Program-made: the position numbers and the translations under genes | Notes under the pieces: generated by a model | The model's database searches: none | What the model saw: the letters and a program-made list of their open reading frames with translations, nothing else | What the model was told of the DNA's origin: nothing | Source: Rhizobiales bacterium PAR1 | GTDB lineage: Bacteria; Pseudomonadota; Alphaproteobacteria; Rhizobiales; Beijerinckiaceae | Assembly: GCA_002256205.1 (NCBI GenBank) | Contig: NKIW01000003.1 | Coordinates: 1-64,000 of the forward strand | DNA length: 64,000 nucleotides | Reading direction: 5' to 3' | In this document: positions 36,814 to 44,603 of the stretch, in pieces | How the letters are laid out: every line of letters starts with the position of its first letter | Position numbering within the stretch: the first letter of the stretch is position 1

Positions 36814-37176
36814 TCAGGCGAGGTCTCGTGGCGGGCGATCCAGCCGGGGAGGGACGAGACCCTCGCGCCAACGGGACGGGGCAACACCAAAGCGTTGTCC
36901 CTGCAGCAGGGCCGGCGGGTTCGCATCGACTTCTGGCGTCGGAATAACGAGGCACGCCGTAAGGCACTGCGCGTGATCAACAAGCGGCGCCTTGGCCGGC
37001 TCGGGTTGGGCCGGCTGGGGTTTGGCCGGGTGAGAATGGTGGGACGGCCCGTGATGATGCTCCACCGCGACAGCACTTTCCGGCGCCATCACGCCGACAA
37101 GAGCATGAAGCCGCGCTGGGATGAGCAAGGCCATCACCAGCGCCAGAATCATCAAATCGAAACCAAATCGGCGCAT
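36814..37176 (-). CDS. Small His-rich exported protein (unknown family)
   Basis: 120 residues: an N-terminal hydrophobic helix ([16 protein letters not shown]), a His cluster ([13 protein letters not shown]), a Pro/Ala stretch and one CxxxC (QCLTACL). It resembles the small DUF2946-like proteins often found near copper-handling genes, but this is an impression. AGGA is very close to the start codon. Upstream of the DUF305 gene and probably co-transcribed. Confidence 0.65.
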   Translation of the reverse strand: MRRFGFDLMILALVMALLIPARLHALVGVMAPESAVAVEHHHGPSHHSHPAKPQPAQPEPAKAPLVDHAQCLTACLVIPTPEVDANPPALLQGQRFGVAPSRWREGLVPPRLDRPPRDLA

Positions 37177-37304
37177 ATCCTAGAAATGGGCACGAAATGG
37201 CGCGAGTGCAATGCTGCAAAGCAAGCCACGGCACATTTCACGAATTTACTCACGAAGACGCTGGGAATCGGCTATGCAACGCCGATCAGGATCGGAACAT
37301 TCGC

Positions 37305-37613
37305 ATGCGCACTCGTTTCAAGCTTTTTCTGTCGCTCTCGTTTCTGGCCGCATTGGTCGGAGCCGCTTCCGCCTGGACACCGCCGGAAGTCGGCCGTGCC
37401 TGCCCCGGCACGCGCGGCCCCGGCCTTCGCCATGAGGCTGTCGCCGGGAATTTTCTGGGCGGGCGCGCGATCCGCAATGGCCTTGTGGATCGGAAGTCGT
37501 TCCAGAGCTGTTTTGCAACCACGGATCGCTGCGAAGCGTGGCTCGCGGACAAGGCGCGCCAGTTCCCGCTGGTGCCCGGCTTTGCAACCTGCACCCGCGT
37601 TGTTGTTCGCTGA
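37305..37613 (+). CDS. Small exported Cys-containing protein (unknown)
   Basis: 102 residues with a signal peptide (KLFLSLSFLAALVGAASA, then WTPPE). Four Cys remain in the mature part (RACPG, QSCFA, DRCEAW, ATCTR), which suggests two disulfides in the periplasm. No family was recognised. The start at 37305 gives a clean signal peptide with AGGATCGGA upstream; the longer frame from 37197 has no such support. A 44-bp palindrome begins 6 bp after the stop. Confidence 0.7.
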   Translation: MRTRFKLFLSLSFLAALVGAASAWTPPEVGRACPGTRGPGLRHEAVAGNFLGGRAIRNGLVDRKSFQSCFATTDRCEAWLADKARQFPLVPGFATCTRVVVR

Positions 37614-37618
37614 CGAGC

Positions 37619-37662
37619 GCATTTTCAAGCAAAGTGGCTTCCGGTTTGCTTGAAGAAAATGC
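37619..37662 (-). repeat. 44-bp dispersed palindrome, copy 3
   Basis: Starts GCATTTTCAAGCAAAGTGGC and ends GAAGAAAATGC, the same orientation as copy 2. It lies between the ends of two convergent genes (the small exported protein and murJ), where it may act as a shared 3-prime hairpin. Confidence 0.82.
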
Positions 37663-37680
37663 AATCAGGTAAAAAACGCA

Positions 37681-39186
37681 CTACCTGAGGTTCAACGGTA
37701 GCCGGAAGAACCGGAAGCCACCGATCACCAGCCCGGCATAGACGATGAGGCCTACGCCGCCGTCAATCGCCAGCCGCAGGATCGGATGGAAGCCCGCAAC
37801 AGCGCGATCGGTATAAATCAGCGCGACGCCAAGCCAGATCGCCCCGACAACCACCAGCGAAATCTGGAGCGCTAGGTCACCATCCGGTGTGGTTTTGCCT
37901 TGCCGCCACGCCAGCGCGTAGAGAATGCAGAAATTGGCGATGGCACCGATAGCGGTCGCAAAAGCGAGGCCCGCCGCACCCAACGATTGCCAGAACACCA
38001 GCTTCAGCGCGAGGTTGAGCGCAATCGCCGTCAGCGAAGCATAAAGCGGTGTGCGGGTGTCGCCGCGCGCATGGAAGCTCGCGACAATCGAACGGATCGC
38101 CACAATCGCCGGCAGGCCGATGGCATAGGCTGTCAGCACCTGCATCGTGGCGTGGGTGGCCTCCGGCCCGAATGCGCCGCGCTGGAACATCGCTGCGACG
38201 ATTGCATCCGGCACCAGCAGGAAGCCGGAGAAGAACGGCAGCGCCAGCATCCACGAGAGCGCCAGCGAACGGTTCTGCTGATGATGGGCATCCGCGATAC
38301 GTCCGGCTGCAATCAGGCGGCTCATTTCCGGCAGGAGCACGGTGCCCGCGGCAACGCCGATGACGCCCACGGGGAGCTGGTAAAGCCGATCCGCGTAATA
38401 GAGCGAGGAAGCTCCACCCTGCGGCAGGAAGGTGACGATAATCGTATCCGCGAGCATGGCGATCTGCACGCCCGCAGCGCCGATCACCGCCGGTCCGAAG
38501 GCCTTGAAGAAGGCTCTGACCTCAGCGTCCGGTTTGGGCCAGCGCGGCAGCACCAACAGTCCGGCCCGCCATGCGCCCCAACCGAGAAGGGCGGCTTCCA
38601 GAAAACCCGCGACCAGCACCCCCCAGGCGGCGGCATGCGCCAGCGTGACGAAATATGCCCCGGCAAGCAGGGTCGAAATCATTGCTAGATTGAGAAGAAC
38701 CGGTGCCGCTGCGCCCTCGATGAAACGCTTCTCGGCATTGAGCACGCCGGACCACAGCACCACCAGCGTCACCAGCGCGAGATAGGGGAAGGTGATGCGC
38801 GTGAGATCGATAGCGAGGCCCATCGCATCCGGGCGGTCTGCAAAGCCGGGTGCCAGCAGGCGGACGAAGCCGGGCGTGAAGGCCATGACCAGCGCCAACA
38901 GCACGAGTTGGCTCAGGAGGACCATCGAGAGAATGCGGCCCTGAAAACTCTCTGATGCCGCAACGCCGAGGGTGGTCCGGATGCGCGTGAATGCCGGAAC
39001 GAAGGCGGTGTTGAACGCACCTTCGGCAAAAATCGCGCGGAAATGGTTCGGCAACCGGAAGGCCACCGTGAAGGCATCCATCCTGAGGCCAACGCCGAGA
39101 AGATCCGCGAGCAGAATATCGCGCAGGAACCCCGTGACGCGAGAAATCAGCGTCCAAAGACCGACGGAGAGGAAAGAGCGGATCAT
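37681..39186 (-). CDS. murJ: Lipid II flippase MurJ (MviN)
   Basis: Polytopic inner-membrane protein of 501 residues with about 14 transmembrane helices. It flips the peptidoglycan precursor lipid II across the membrane. Signatures are RVTGFLRDILLADLLGVG with the essential Arg region, FRLPNHFRAIFAEGAFNTAFVP, and PVGVIGVAAGTVLLPEMSR. It follows the GT2 gene by 18 bp and is probably co-transcribed, with a weak ribosome site of its own. Confidence 0.95.
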   Translation of the reverse strand: MIRSFLSVGLWTLISRVTGFLRDILLADLLGVGLRMDAFTVAFRLPNHFRAIFAEGAFNTAFVPAFTRIRTTLGVAASESFQGRILSMVLLSQLVLLALVMAFTPGFVRLLAPGFADRPDAMGLAIDLTRITFPYLALVTLVVLWSGVLNAEKRFIEGAAAPVLLNLAMISTLLAGAYFVTLAHAAAWGVLVAGFLEAALLGWGAWRAGLLVLPRWPKPDAEVRAFFKAFGPAVIGAAGVQIAMLADTIIVTFLPQGGASSLYYADRLYQLPVGVIGVAAGTVLLPEMSRLIAAGRIADAHHQQNRSLALSWMLALPFFSGFLLVPDAIVAAMFQRGAFGPEATHATMQVLTAYAIGLPAIVAIRSIVASFHARGDTRTPLYASLTAIALNLALKLVFWQSLGAAGLAFATAIGAIANFCILYALAWRQGKTTPDGDLALQISLVVVGAIWLGVALIYTDRAVAGFHPILRLAIDGGVGLIVYAGLVIGGFRFFRLPLNLR

Positions 39187-39204
39187 CGGAACGGGGCCGG
39201 TGGA

Positions 39205-40218
39205 TCAGGGTATCGAAGGCGAAGCAGGCGCAGCTTCGGCTTGCGGCGAAGCAAGGCGGTTTTCACCGCGCGAGCGGCCGCCGATCTCTTCTGCCACGAT
39301 GTAAAGCGGCCTGCGTTTCACCTCCGCGAAGATGCGCCCGACATATTCGCCGATGACGCCGAGAAACACGAGCTGGATGCCGGATAGAAACATCACCGAG
39401 ACGATCAGCGAGGGAAAGCCCGGCACATCGGCCCCGAAGAAGATCGTCCGCATTGCCATCGCGATGGCATAGGTAAAGGCAAAAATCGAAATCCCGACGC
39501 CGATATAGGTCGCAAGCTTCAGCGGGAGCGTGGAGAAGGAGGAAAGACCGTCAAACGCGAAGCGCGTGAGCTGCCGATAGCCCCATTTCGAGGAACCATG
39601 CAGACGCTCTGCAACCTCGAACGGCACACCGACTGACTTGAACCCCACCCAGGCGTAAAGCCCTTTCGAGAAGCGCGCCCGCTCGCCGAGACGTCGCAGC
39701 GCCTCGACCACCTTGCGATCCATCAGGCGGTAATCACCAGCACCCGGCGGCAGTGGCGTTTCGCCGAAGCGGGCGAAGAGCGTGTAGAATTTCTCGGTGA
39801 ACCAGCGCCGAAGCGGCCCATCCGCCGAGCGGTCGACACGTTGGCCATAGACCATGTCGTAGCCCTCGCGCCATTTGGCGACGAACTTCGCGATGGTCTC
39901 GGGCGGATGCTGGAGATCGGCATCGATCAGCACGACCGCGCGGCCATAGGCATGGTCGAGCCCTGCCGCAAGCGCGATTTCCTTGCCGAAGTTGCGGCTG
40001 AACAGCACGGCACGGATGCGGCTGTCTGCCGAGGCGGCACGCGAAATGCGCTCTGCGGTATCATCGCGCGAGCCGTCATCGACGAACAGCACCTCGAAGG
40101 TCGAAACGGTGTTTTCGAGCACCGGAATGAGCCGCGCAATCAGCGCCTCGACGTTCTCGCCTTCGTTGAAGACGGGCACGACGACCGACAGTTCGGGATG
40201 GGGGCGGTGCGGACTCAT
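39205..40218 (-). CDS. GT2 glycosyltransferase, polyprenyl-phosphate type (GtrB/ArnC-like)
   Basis: 337 residues: a cytoplasmic GT-A domain followed by two C-terminal transmembrane helices. Motifs are VVVPVFNEGENV, FVDDGSRDDT and the DxD-like IDADLQHPPE, then HGSSKWGYRQL. Relatives transfer a sugar from a nucleotide donor to undecaprenyl or dolichyl phosphate. The start is set at 40218 (MSPHRPHPELS); the frame extends to a TTG at 40257 with no better ribosome site. It is divergent from a YdjC-family deacetylase gene, a pairing common in lipid-linked sugar modification. Confidence 0.9.
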   Translation of the reverse strand: MSPHRPHPELSVVVPVFNEGENVEALIARLIPVLENTVSTFEVLFVDDGSRDDTAERISRAASADSRIRAVLFSRNFGKEIALAAGLDHAYGRAVVLIDADLQHPPETIAKFVAKWREGYDMVYGQRVDRSADGPLRRWFTEKFYTLFARFGETPLPPGAGDYRLMDRKVVEALRRLGERARFSKGLYAWVGFKSVGVPFEVAERLHGSSKWGYRQLTRFAFDGLSSFSTLPLKLATYIGVGISIFAFTYAIAMAMRTIFFGADVPGFPSLIVSVMFLSGIQLVFLGVIGEYVGRIFAEVKRRPLYIVAEEIGGRSRGENRLASPQAEAAPASPSIP

Positions 40219-40387
40219 CGGAGATAACTCGAATTCCCCGACCTCGACGGTCGGCAAGACTGGTACACTTCAGATCTATGGCACGCCGATGGTTCGACGC
40301 GGCGCGACTTTGCCTGAAAGCCGAACCTGCGTTAAGCCCCGTTTGTCGCTTCGCGCAACCTTGCTGCAACTTTCTAGGCCGATTCCG

Positions 40388-41245
40388 ATGAATGGAACCC
40401 CAATGCCGCGCCGTTTCGTTCTGACAGCGGATGACTACGCGATGACCCCCGCCGTTTCGCACGGCATTCTGCGTCTGCTCGATGCAGGGCGGATCACCGC
40501 GACGGGCGCGATGACCAATCGGCCATCTTGGCGCGCAGCAGCGCGTGATCTGGCGGCTTTCGAAGGCAAGGCGGATCTCGGCATTCATATCAGCCTGACC
40601 TGCGGTGCGCCGCTGACCGAGGCGGATGCGCTGACCCGCAGCGGTGCCTTGCCGAAGCTCGGAACCCTGCTCGCGAGCGTCAACACCGGACGCATTCCGC
40701 TGGCGGTGATCGAAGCGGAAATCGAGGCGCAACTCGCTGAGTTCGAAGACGTCATGGGGCGTACACCGGATTTCGTGGATGGACATCAGCACGTCCACGC
40801 CATGCCGGGCATCCGGCGGGCTTTCGCGAAGGTGCTGTCGCAGCGCTATCCGGCTGCGAAGCCCTATGTTCGCGATGCAGCGGACCGGTTCGGCGCCATC
40901 CGTCTGCGCGGACGCCAAACCCTGAAAGGGGCTGTGGTCGCCCTTCTCGCACGCGGTTTTGGGCAGGGCATGACGGCACGCGGCTTCGCGCTCAATCAGG
41001 GGTTTTCTGGCTTTTCGGCCTTTGATCCGGCGGTGGATTATTGTGCTGATTTCCCGAGCTACCTTATTGCGCCCGGCGCGAAACCGCTGGTGATGTGCCA
41101 TCCAGGCGAGGTGGATGACGAATTGCGCGCGCTGGACCCCGCGACCGAAAGCCGCCCGAAGGAGATCGCCTATTTTCTCTCCGAGCGGTTCACCGAGGCC
41201 TGCGCGCGCGCAGGCATGACACCCGCTCGGTTTGCCGACCTCTAG
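40388..41245 (+). CDS. ChbG/YdjC-family (HpnK-like) carbohydrate deacetylase
   Basis: About 285 residues. Metal-binding residues are visible in LTADDYAMTP (Asp), LGIHISLT (His) and DGHQHVHAMPG (His-rich), with MCHPGEVDDELRA near the C-terminus. The family removes acetyl groups from amino sugars such as chito-oligosaccharides or hopanoid head groups. The substrate here is unknown; its divergent GT2 neighbour points to a lipid-linked sugar. ATG at 40403 is an alternative start. The long upstream extension of the frame overlaps the GT2 gene and is rejected. Confidence 0.87.
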   Translation: MNGTPMPRRFVLTADDYAMTPAVSHGILRLLDAGRITATGAMTNRPSWRAAARDLAAFEGKADLGIHISLTCGAPLTEADALTRSGALPKLGTLLASVNTGRIPLAVIEAEIEAQLAEFEDVMGRTPDFVDGHQHVHAMPGIRRAFAKVLSQRYPAAKPYVRDAADRFGAIRLRGRQTLKGAVVALLARGFGQGMTARGFALNQGFSGFSAFDPAVDYCADFPSYLIAPGAKPLVMCHPGEVDDELRALDPATESRPKEIAYFLSERFTEACARAGMTPARFADL

Positions 41246-41257
41246 AAAGGAAGCCCG

Positions 41258-41608
41258 ATGTCCCTCTCGCCTGCCCATCTCTGGCCTATCGGGCTGCTGC
41301 TGGCCTCCAATGTTTTCATGACCATCGCGTGGTACGGTCATCTCAAGTTCAAGGGCACGGCACTCCCGATCGTGATCGCTGCGAGCTGGGGCATTGCCTT
41401 CATCGAATATTGCCTCGCCGTGCCGGCCAATCGCATGGGGCACGCGGTTTATTCCGCAGCGGAACTCAAGACGATCCAGGAGGTGATCACGCTTCTGGTT
41501 TTCGCCGGTTTTTCGGTGCTTTATCTCGGCGAAAAACTCACTTTGAACCACGGAATCGGTTTTGCGCTGATTTGCGCCGGGGCATGGTTCGTTTTTCAGG
41601 GAAAATGA
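41258..41608 (+). CDS. DUF486-family (DMT superfamily) small membrane protein
   Basis: 116 residues with four hydrophobic helices: LWPIGLLLASNVFMTIAW, IVIAASWGIAFIEY, TLLVFAGFSVLYLGE and IGFALICAGAWFVF. QVPANRMGH-like (here AVPANRMGH) and EVITLLVFAGFSV are characteristic of DUF486 proteins, relatives of small multidrug transporters. It starts 12 bp after the YdjC gene and is probably co-transcribed, so a role in carrying a small molecule or lipid-linked sugar is possible but unproven. Confidence 0.88.
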   Translation: MSLSPAHLWPIGLLLASNVFMTIAWYGHLKFKGTALPIVIAASWGIAFIEYCLAVPANRMGHAVYSAAELKTIQEVITLLVFAGFSVLYLGEKLTLNHGIGFALICAGAWFVFQGK

Positions 41609-41748
41609 CCGCGCTTCGGCCGTTTGGTCTTCACCGAATGGTCTAGATGCTGCTATGCAGCAAAGGATTGCTCCGGCCCCGGATAGGCTGGTAGTAACAA
41701 GACAGCATCCGGACAGCTTGCCCGGCCGGACAAACGAGGAGACGCATC

Positions 41749-41970
41749 ATGAGCCAGACTTTGGATCGGCCGAAGGAAATCATCGAATTCTGCCTGAAGC
41801 CGCTCGACCTGCCGAAGGACGACGCGACCTATCAGGAAGTCTTCCGTCGCCTCGAGCACGTGATCCGCACCTATCAGGTGCAGATGGTCAAGGCCAAGGC
41901 GCCGACCGCTGTCGATTTCTCGGCGATGCGGACCATCACCATCAACGAGGATGCGCACGGTCACGATTGA
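41749..41970 (+). CDS. Small conserved-looking acidic protein (unknown)
   Basis: 73 residues, soluble and helical, containing PKEIIEFCLKPLDLPK and EVFRRLEHVIRTYQVQM, then a C-terminal His/Asp tail. No family was recognised. A good Shine-Dalgarno (GAGGAG) precedes the ATG at 41749 and a strong terminator follows 31 bp after the stop, so it is a self-contained gene. Confidence 0.72.
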   Translation: MSQTLDRPKEIIEFCLKPLDLPKDDATYQEVFRRLEHVIRTYQVQMVKAKAPTAVDFSAMRTITINEDAHGHD

Positions 41971-42000
41971 TTCGGCCCTGCCTCCTTTCGCGAAGATCGA

Positions 42001-42030
42001 AAAGCGCTGCGGTTTCCGTGGCGCTTTTTT
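42001..42030 (+). terminator. Intrinsic terminator of the 41749 gene
   Basis: AAAGCGCTGCGG pairs with CCGTGGCGCTTT around a TTT loop (12 pairs, two of them G-U) and is followed by TTT. Confidence 0.88.
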
Positions 42031-42119
42031 GTTGCGCAACCGCGATTGCTCGCGCTGCGCAAGTCGTTGCAATCGGAACTCTTTTCACACCAGCTTGGAA
42101 TTGTTACAGGCTGATGCAG

Positions 42120-42137
42120 TTTAGAAAAATTATAAGC
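42120..42137 (+). promoter_or_regulatory. Possible Irr-type iron control element upstream of the FTR1 gene
   Basis: TTTAGAA, three bases, TTATAAG resembles the rhizobial ICE/Irr consensus TTTAGAA-N3-TTCTAAA. The left half is exact and five of seven bases match on the right. It is 71 bp upstream of the iron permease start, a sensible place for iron control. Confidence 0.4.
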
Positions 42138-42142
42138 TATTG

Positions 42143-42158
42143 AAAAACAATTGTTTTT
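42143..42158. promoter_or_regulatory. Perfect 16-bp palindrome upstream of the FTR1 gene
   Basis: AAAAACAATTGTTTTT, a gapless perfect palindrome 50 bp before the permease start. It could be an operator or simply an AT-rich bendable tract; no regulator is assigned. Confidence 0.45.
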
Positions 42159-42207
42159 TGGATTTTGACGAGATAGCTTGCGGCATCAATCGCAAGGACC
42201 TTGACCC

Positions 42208-43020
42208 ATGCCGATGCTGTCTCTCGCCCTTCAGTCGGGCTCCATTCTCCTGCGGGAAGGGCTCGAAGCCCTGCTCGTGATCTCCGCACTCGCGGCGTTT
42301 CTTCATCGCTCGCATGCCGGTGGCGGCATCCGGGCGCTCTATGCCGGTGCCGGCGCGGCGATCCTCGCCAGCCTTGGCGCGGCACTGGTTTTTGAACTCT
42401 ACTTCAGCGGCGCGCATGATGATCGCCTCGAGGCGGTGACGATGCTGGTGGCGGCGATTCTGATGTTCTACATGTCCGGCTGGCTGTTCCTGAAGCAGGA
42501 TCCCCGCGCCTGGCAGGCCGACCTCCGGCAGGCAGCTGATCGCGCTTTGGCCTCGGGCACGCGCGTTTCTCTCGGCCTGATTGCGTTTCTCGCGGTGTTC
42601 CGCGAGGGCGCGGAGACCGTGCTTTTTCTGCACAGTCTCGCCAAGACGAGCGGTGGCTGGAACTTGGGCCTCGTGATCGGGCTTGTCGCTGCCGCTGCGG
42701 CGCTGGTCGTGATTTTTGTCGCCATTCAGGCCTTTGCGATGCGTCTGCCGCTGCGCCCGGTTTTTCTGATCACCTCGGCGCTGCTTTTCATCATGGCGCT
42801 GAAGTTTGTTGGCGGGGCCATTCAGGAAATGCAGGAGATGCAGATTCTCGATGTCACCGCGCTGGATGTGCCGGGCTGGTATATCGATATCGTCGGTAAT
42901 GCGACGCGGGAGGCGCTGCTCATCCAGATCGCGATCAGTGTGATCGCGATCGGGGGAACGGCGATAGCATGGTTCCGTCGCCGCCCGCCGGAGGCTCTTT
43001 CCCCGGCTGCGGCCGAGTGA
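42208..43020 (+). CDS. FTR1-family high-affinity iron permease (EfeU-like)
   Basis: 270 residues, seven predicted transmembrane helices. The two REGxE iron-binding motifs are present: LREGLEALLV in helix 1 and FREGAETVLF in helix 4. Relatives move ferric or oxidised ferrous iron through the inner membrane. The EfeO and EfeB partners of the E. coli system are not encoded beside it, so it acts alone or with distant partners. AAGGA precedes the start. The AT-rich upstream region carries an Irr-like site and a palindrome. Confidence 0.9.
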   Translation: MPMLSLALQSGSILLREGLEALLVISALAAFLHRSHAGGGIRALYAGAGAAILASLGAALVFELYFSGAHDDRLEAVTMLVAAILMFYMSGWLFLKQDPRAWQADLRQAADRALASGTRVSLGLIAFLAVFREGAETVLFLHSLAKTSGGWNLGLVIGLVAAAAALVVIFVAIQAFAMRLPLRPVFLITSALLFIMALKFVGGAIQEMQEMQILDVTALDVPGWYIDIVGNATREALLIQIAISVIAIGGTAIAWFRRRPPEALSPAAAE

Positions 43021-43026
43021 CAGGGC

Positions 43027-43476
43027 TCAGCTAAGCGTGACGCCGCGCCGGGACATCTGGAACCCGGCGCCGTCATCGCGGCGGCAGATGATGCCGGCTT
43101 CGTTGCTCTCGCAGGTGAACGGCGCCCGACGCCATACCGTGCCATAGGTCAGCTTCGGCTCGACGCCGCAGCACGAGGGATCGCCGACATTGCGGATGAG
43201 TTTCACCGCGCCGCGGCTGGACATGATCACGCGGACATAGGTCGGTTCAGCCCGGTCGCAGGAGAGCTCCGCGAGCCCTCCCTGTGGTCGGTAAACCGAA
43301 GTACCCGCCGGGCCGGTGTAGGTGCATTCGACATTGCCCGAGGGCATGACGAAGGTTTCCTGCTGCGCCTGCACGGGTTGAGTGGAAAGCGTAGTCGCAC
43401 TGATCGCCAGCATGGTCGGAATTAACAAACGCAAATTCCACGTTGGCTTCATGTTCCACGCGGGCTTCATGTTCAT
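43027..43476 (-). CDS. Exported Cys-rich protein, DUF6636-like
   Basis: 149 residues with a signal peptide (LLIPTMLAISATTLSTQPVQA). The mature part begins FVMPSGNVECTYTG, a pattern seen in DUF6636-like secreted proteins, and has several Cys (AELSCDRA, PSCCGVEP, FTCESN, IICRRD) likely to form disulfides. The N-terminus carries a short duplication, MKPAWN-MKPTWN, so ATG 43470 or 43452 could also serve as start. GGAG before 43476 favours that site. It is convergent with the iron permease gene. Confidence 0.72.
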   Translation of the reverse strand: MNMKPAWNMKPTWNLRLLIPTMLAISATTLSTQPVQAQQETFVMPSGNVECTYTGPAGTSVYRPQGGLAELSCDRAEPTYVRVIMSSRGAVKLIRNVGDPSCCGVEPKLTYGTVWRRAPFTCESNEAGIICRRDDGAGFQMSRRGVTLS

Positions 43477-43533
43477 GGCGCTCTCCAATGAGGTCGGCAC
43501 CATTGAAAGCCGGTTTTCGCGCCTCGGCAAGGT

Positions 43534-43695
43534 TCAACGCGTCGGCAAGGAGAGTTTTCTGGCGGAGCGGCATCGTTCCGAGCAGAACTTCACCTCATCC
43601 CAGACCTTTTCCCACTTCTTCCGCCACACGAAAGGCAACCCGCAGGCCATGCAGGGCTTGGTCGGCAGGTCCGCCTTCTTGCGCATTTTCGCCAT
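43534..43695 (-). CDS. DUF2256-family small zinc-ribbon-like protein
   Basis: A 53-residue protein encoded between the SDR gene and the exported protein gene on the same strand. It reads MAKMRKKADLPTK, then PCMACGLPFVWRKKWEK, then VKFCSERCR. The CxxC and CxxxC pairs and the WRKKWEKVWDEVKFCSERC pattern are typical of DUF2256 proteins of unknown function, which probably bind zinc. The start is 20 bp after the SDR stop with GGAG upstream. Confidence 0.85.
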   Translation of the reverse strand: MAKMRKKADLPTKPCMACGLPFVWRKKWEKVWDEVKFCSERCRSARKLSLPTR

Positions 43696-43715
43696 CAGGC
43701 TCAGCTCCGCGACGT

Positions 43716-44444
43716 TCAGCCTTTGGTACGCAGCGTCGAGCGTCCGCCATCGACACCGATGACCTGCCCCGTCATCCAGCCCGCTTCCTCCGAGATCAGG
43801 AAGGTGGCCAGCGCTGCGCTGTCTTCCGCCTCGCCAAGCCGGGGCAGGGCGTGCATCGCCGCGATCGCGGTAGCCATCTGCTCGTTGCCGGTCAAAGCCT
43901 TGGCGAGCGGTGTTTTTGTCAGCGAGGGCGCGATGGCATTTACCCGGATCTTTGGTGCGAGTTCGGCGGCAAGCGCCCGCGTAAGACCTTCCACGGCGCC
44001 CTTGGCCATCGACACAGAGGCGTGCGCCGTAAAGCCCTGCGCGACGGCAACTGTCGAGAACAGCACCACGGAGGCCGTGCCTTCCGAAGCCTTCAGCGCG
44101 GGCAGCGCCGCTTGAACAGCAAGCGCCGCCCCCATGGCGTTGAGGCGGAAATCCCGCTCGAAATCGGTCGCGGTGAGCCGTGCCAGTGGTTTGAGGTTGA
44201 TGCTCCCGACCGCATAAACCAGTCCCGCCAGCACCGGACCAGCCTCGGCGGCGGCGCGCGCGAACACCGTGGAGTCGTCGATATCACCAAGCGTCATTGT
44301 TGCGCCGAGTTCGTCCGCGAGGGCGGCCAGCTTGCTTTCATCGCGCCCGACAAGATGCAGGGCATAGCCGCGCGCCCGGAGCTTCCGCGCGGTGGCAGAG
44401 CCAATTCCGCCCGTACCGCCATAAATCAGAACTGTTCCAGGCAT
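43716..44444 (-). CDS. Short-chain dehydrogenase/reductase lacking the usual catalytic Tyr
   Basis: 242 residues with a classical SDR Rossmann N-terminus (IYGGTGGIGSATARKL), a Ser in LFSTVAVAQG and the C-terminal GQVIGVDGG. The normal YxxxK motif is replaced: the segment reads HASVSMAKGA, so Lys is kept but Val stands where Tyr is expected. The protein may therefore be a weak or non-enzymatic SDR or use another residue. The start at 44444 has GAGGG; longer frames reach 44540 without support. It heads a probable operon with the DUF2256 gene and the exported protein gene. Confidence 0.82.
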   Translation of the reverse strand: MPGTVLIYGGTGGIGSATARKLRARGYALHLVGRDESKLAALADELGATMTLGDIDDSTVFARAAAEAGPVLAGLVYAVGSINLKPLARLTATDFERDFRLNAMGAALAVQAALPALKASEGTASVVLFSTVAVAQGFTAHASVSMAKGAVEGLTRALAAELAPKIRVNAIAPSLTKTPLAKALTGNEQMATAIAAMHALPRLGEAEDSAALATFLISEEAGWMTGQVIGVDGGRSTLRTKG

Positions 44445-44538
44445 TTCATCCCTCATGCGTCTTACGTCTCGCGAGTTGATACGTTCGGGACGGGCGCGCG
44501 GTTCAGTCTGCCGGCGGTTGAAGGGATGGATCAGGCAC

Positions 44539-44567
44539 AAAAAAAGCGCCGGATCGCTCCGGCGCTT
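44539..44567 (-). terminator. Intrinsic terminator of sodB
   Basis: On the minus strand AAGCGCCGG, loop AGCGAT, CCGGCGCTT followed by a run of T. It is 37 bp past the superoxide dismutase stop. Confidence 0.9.
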
Positions 44568-44603
44568 CCAATGTTGCGGTTTGCAACCTTACTTGGTGCA
44601 ACC

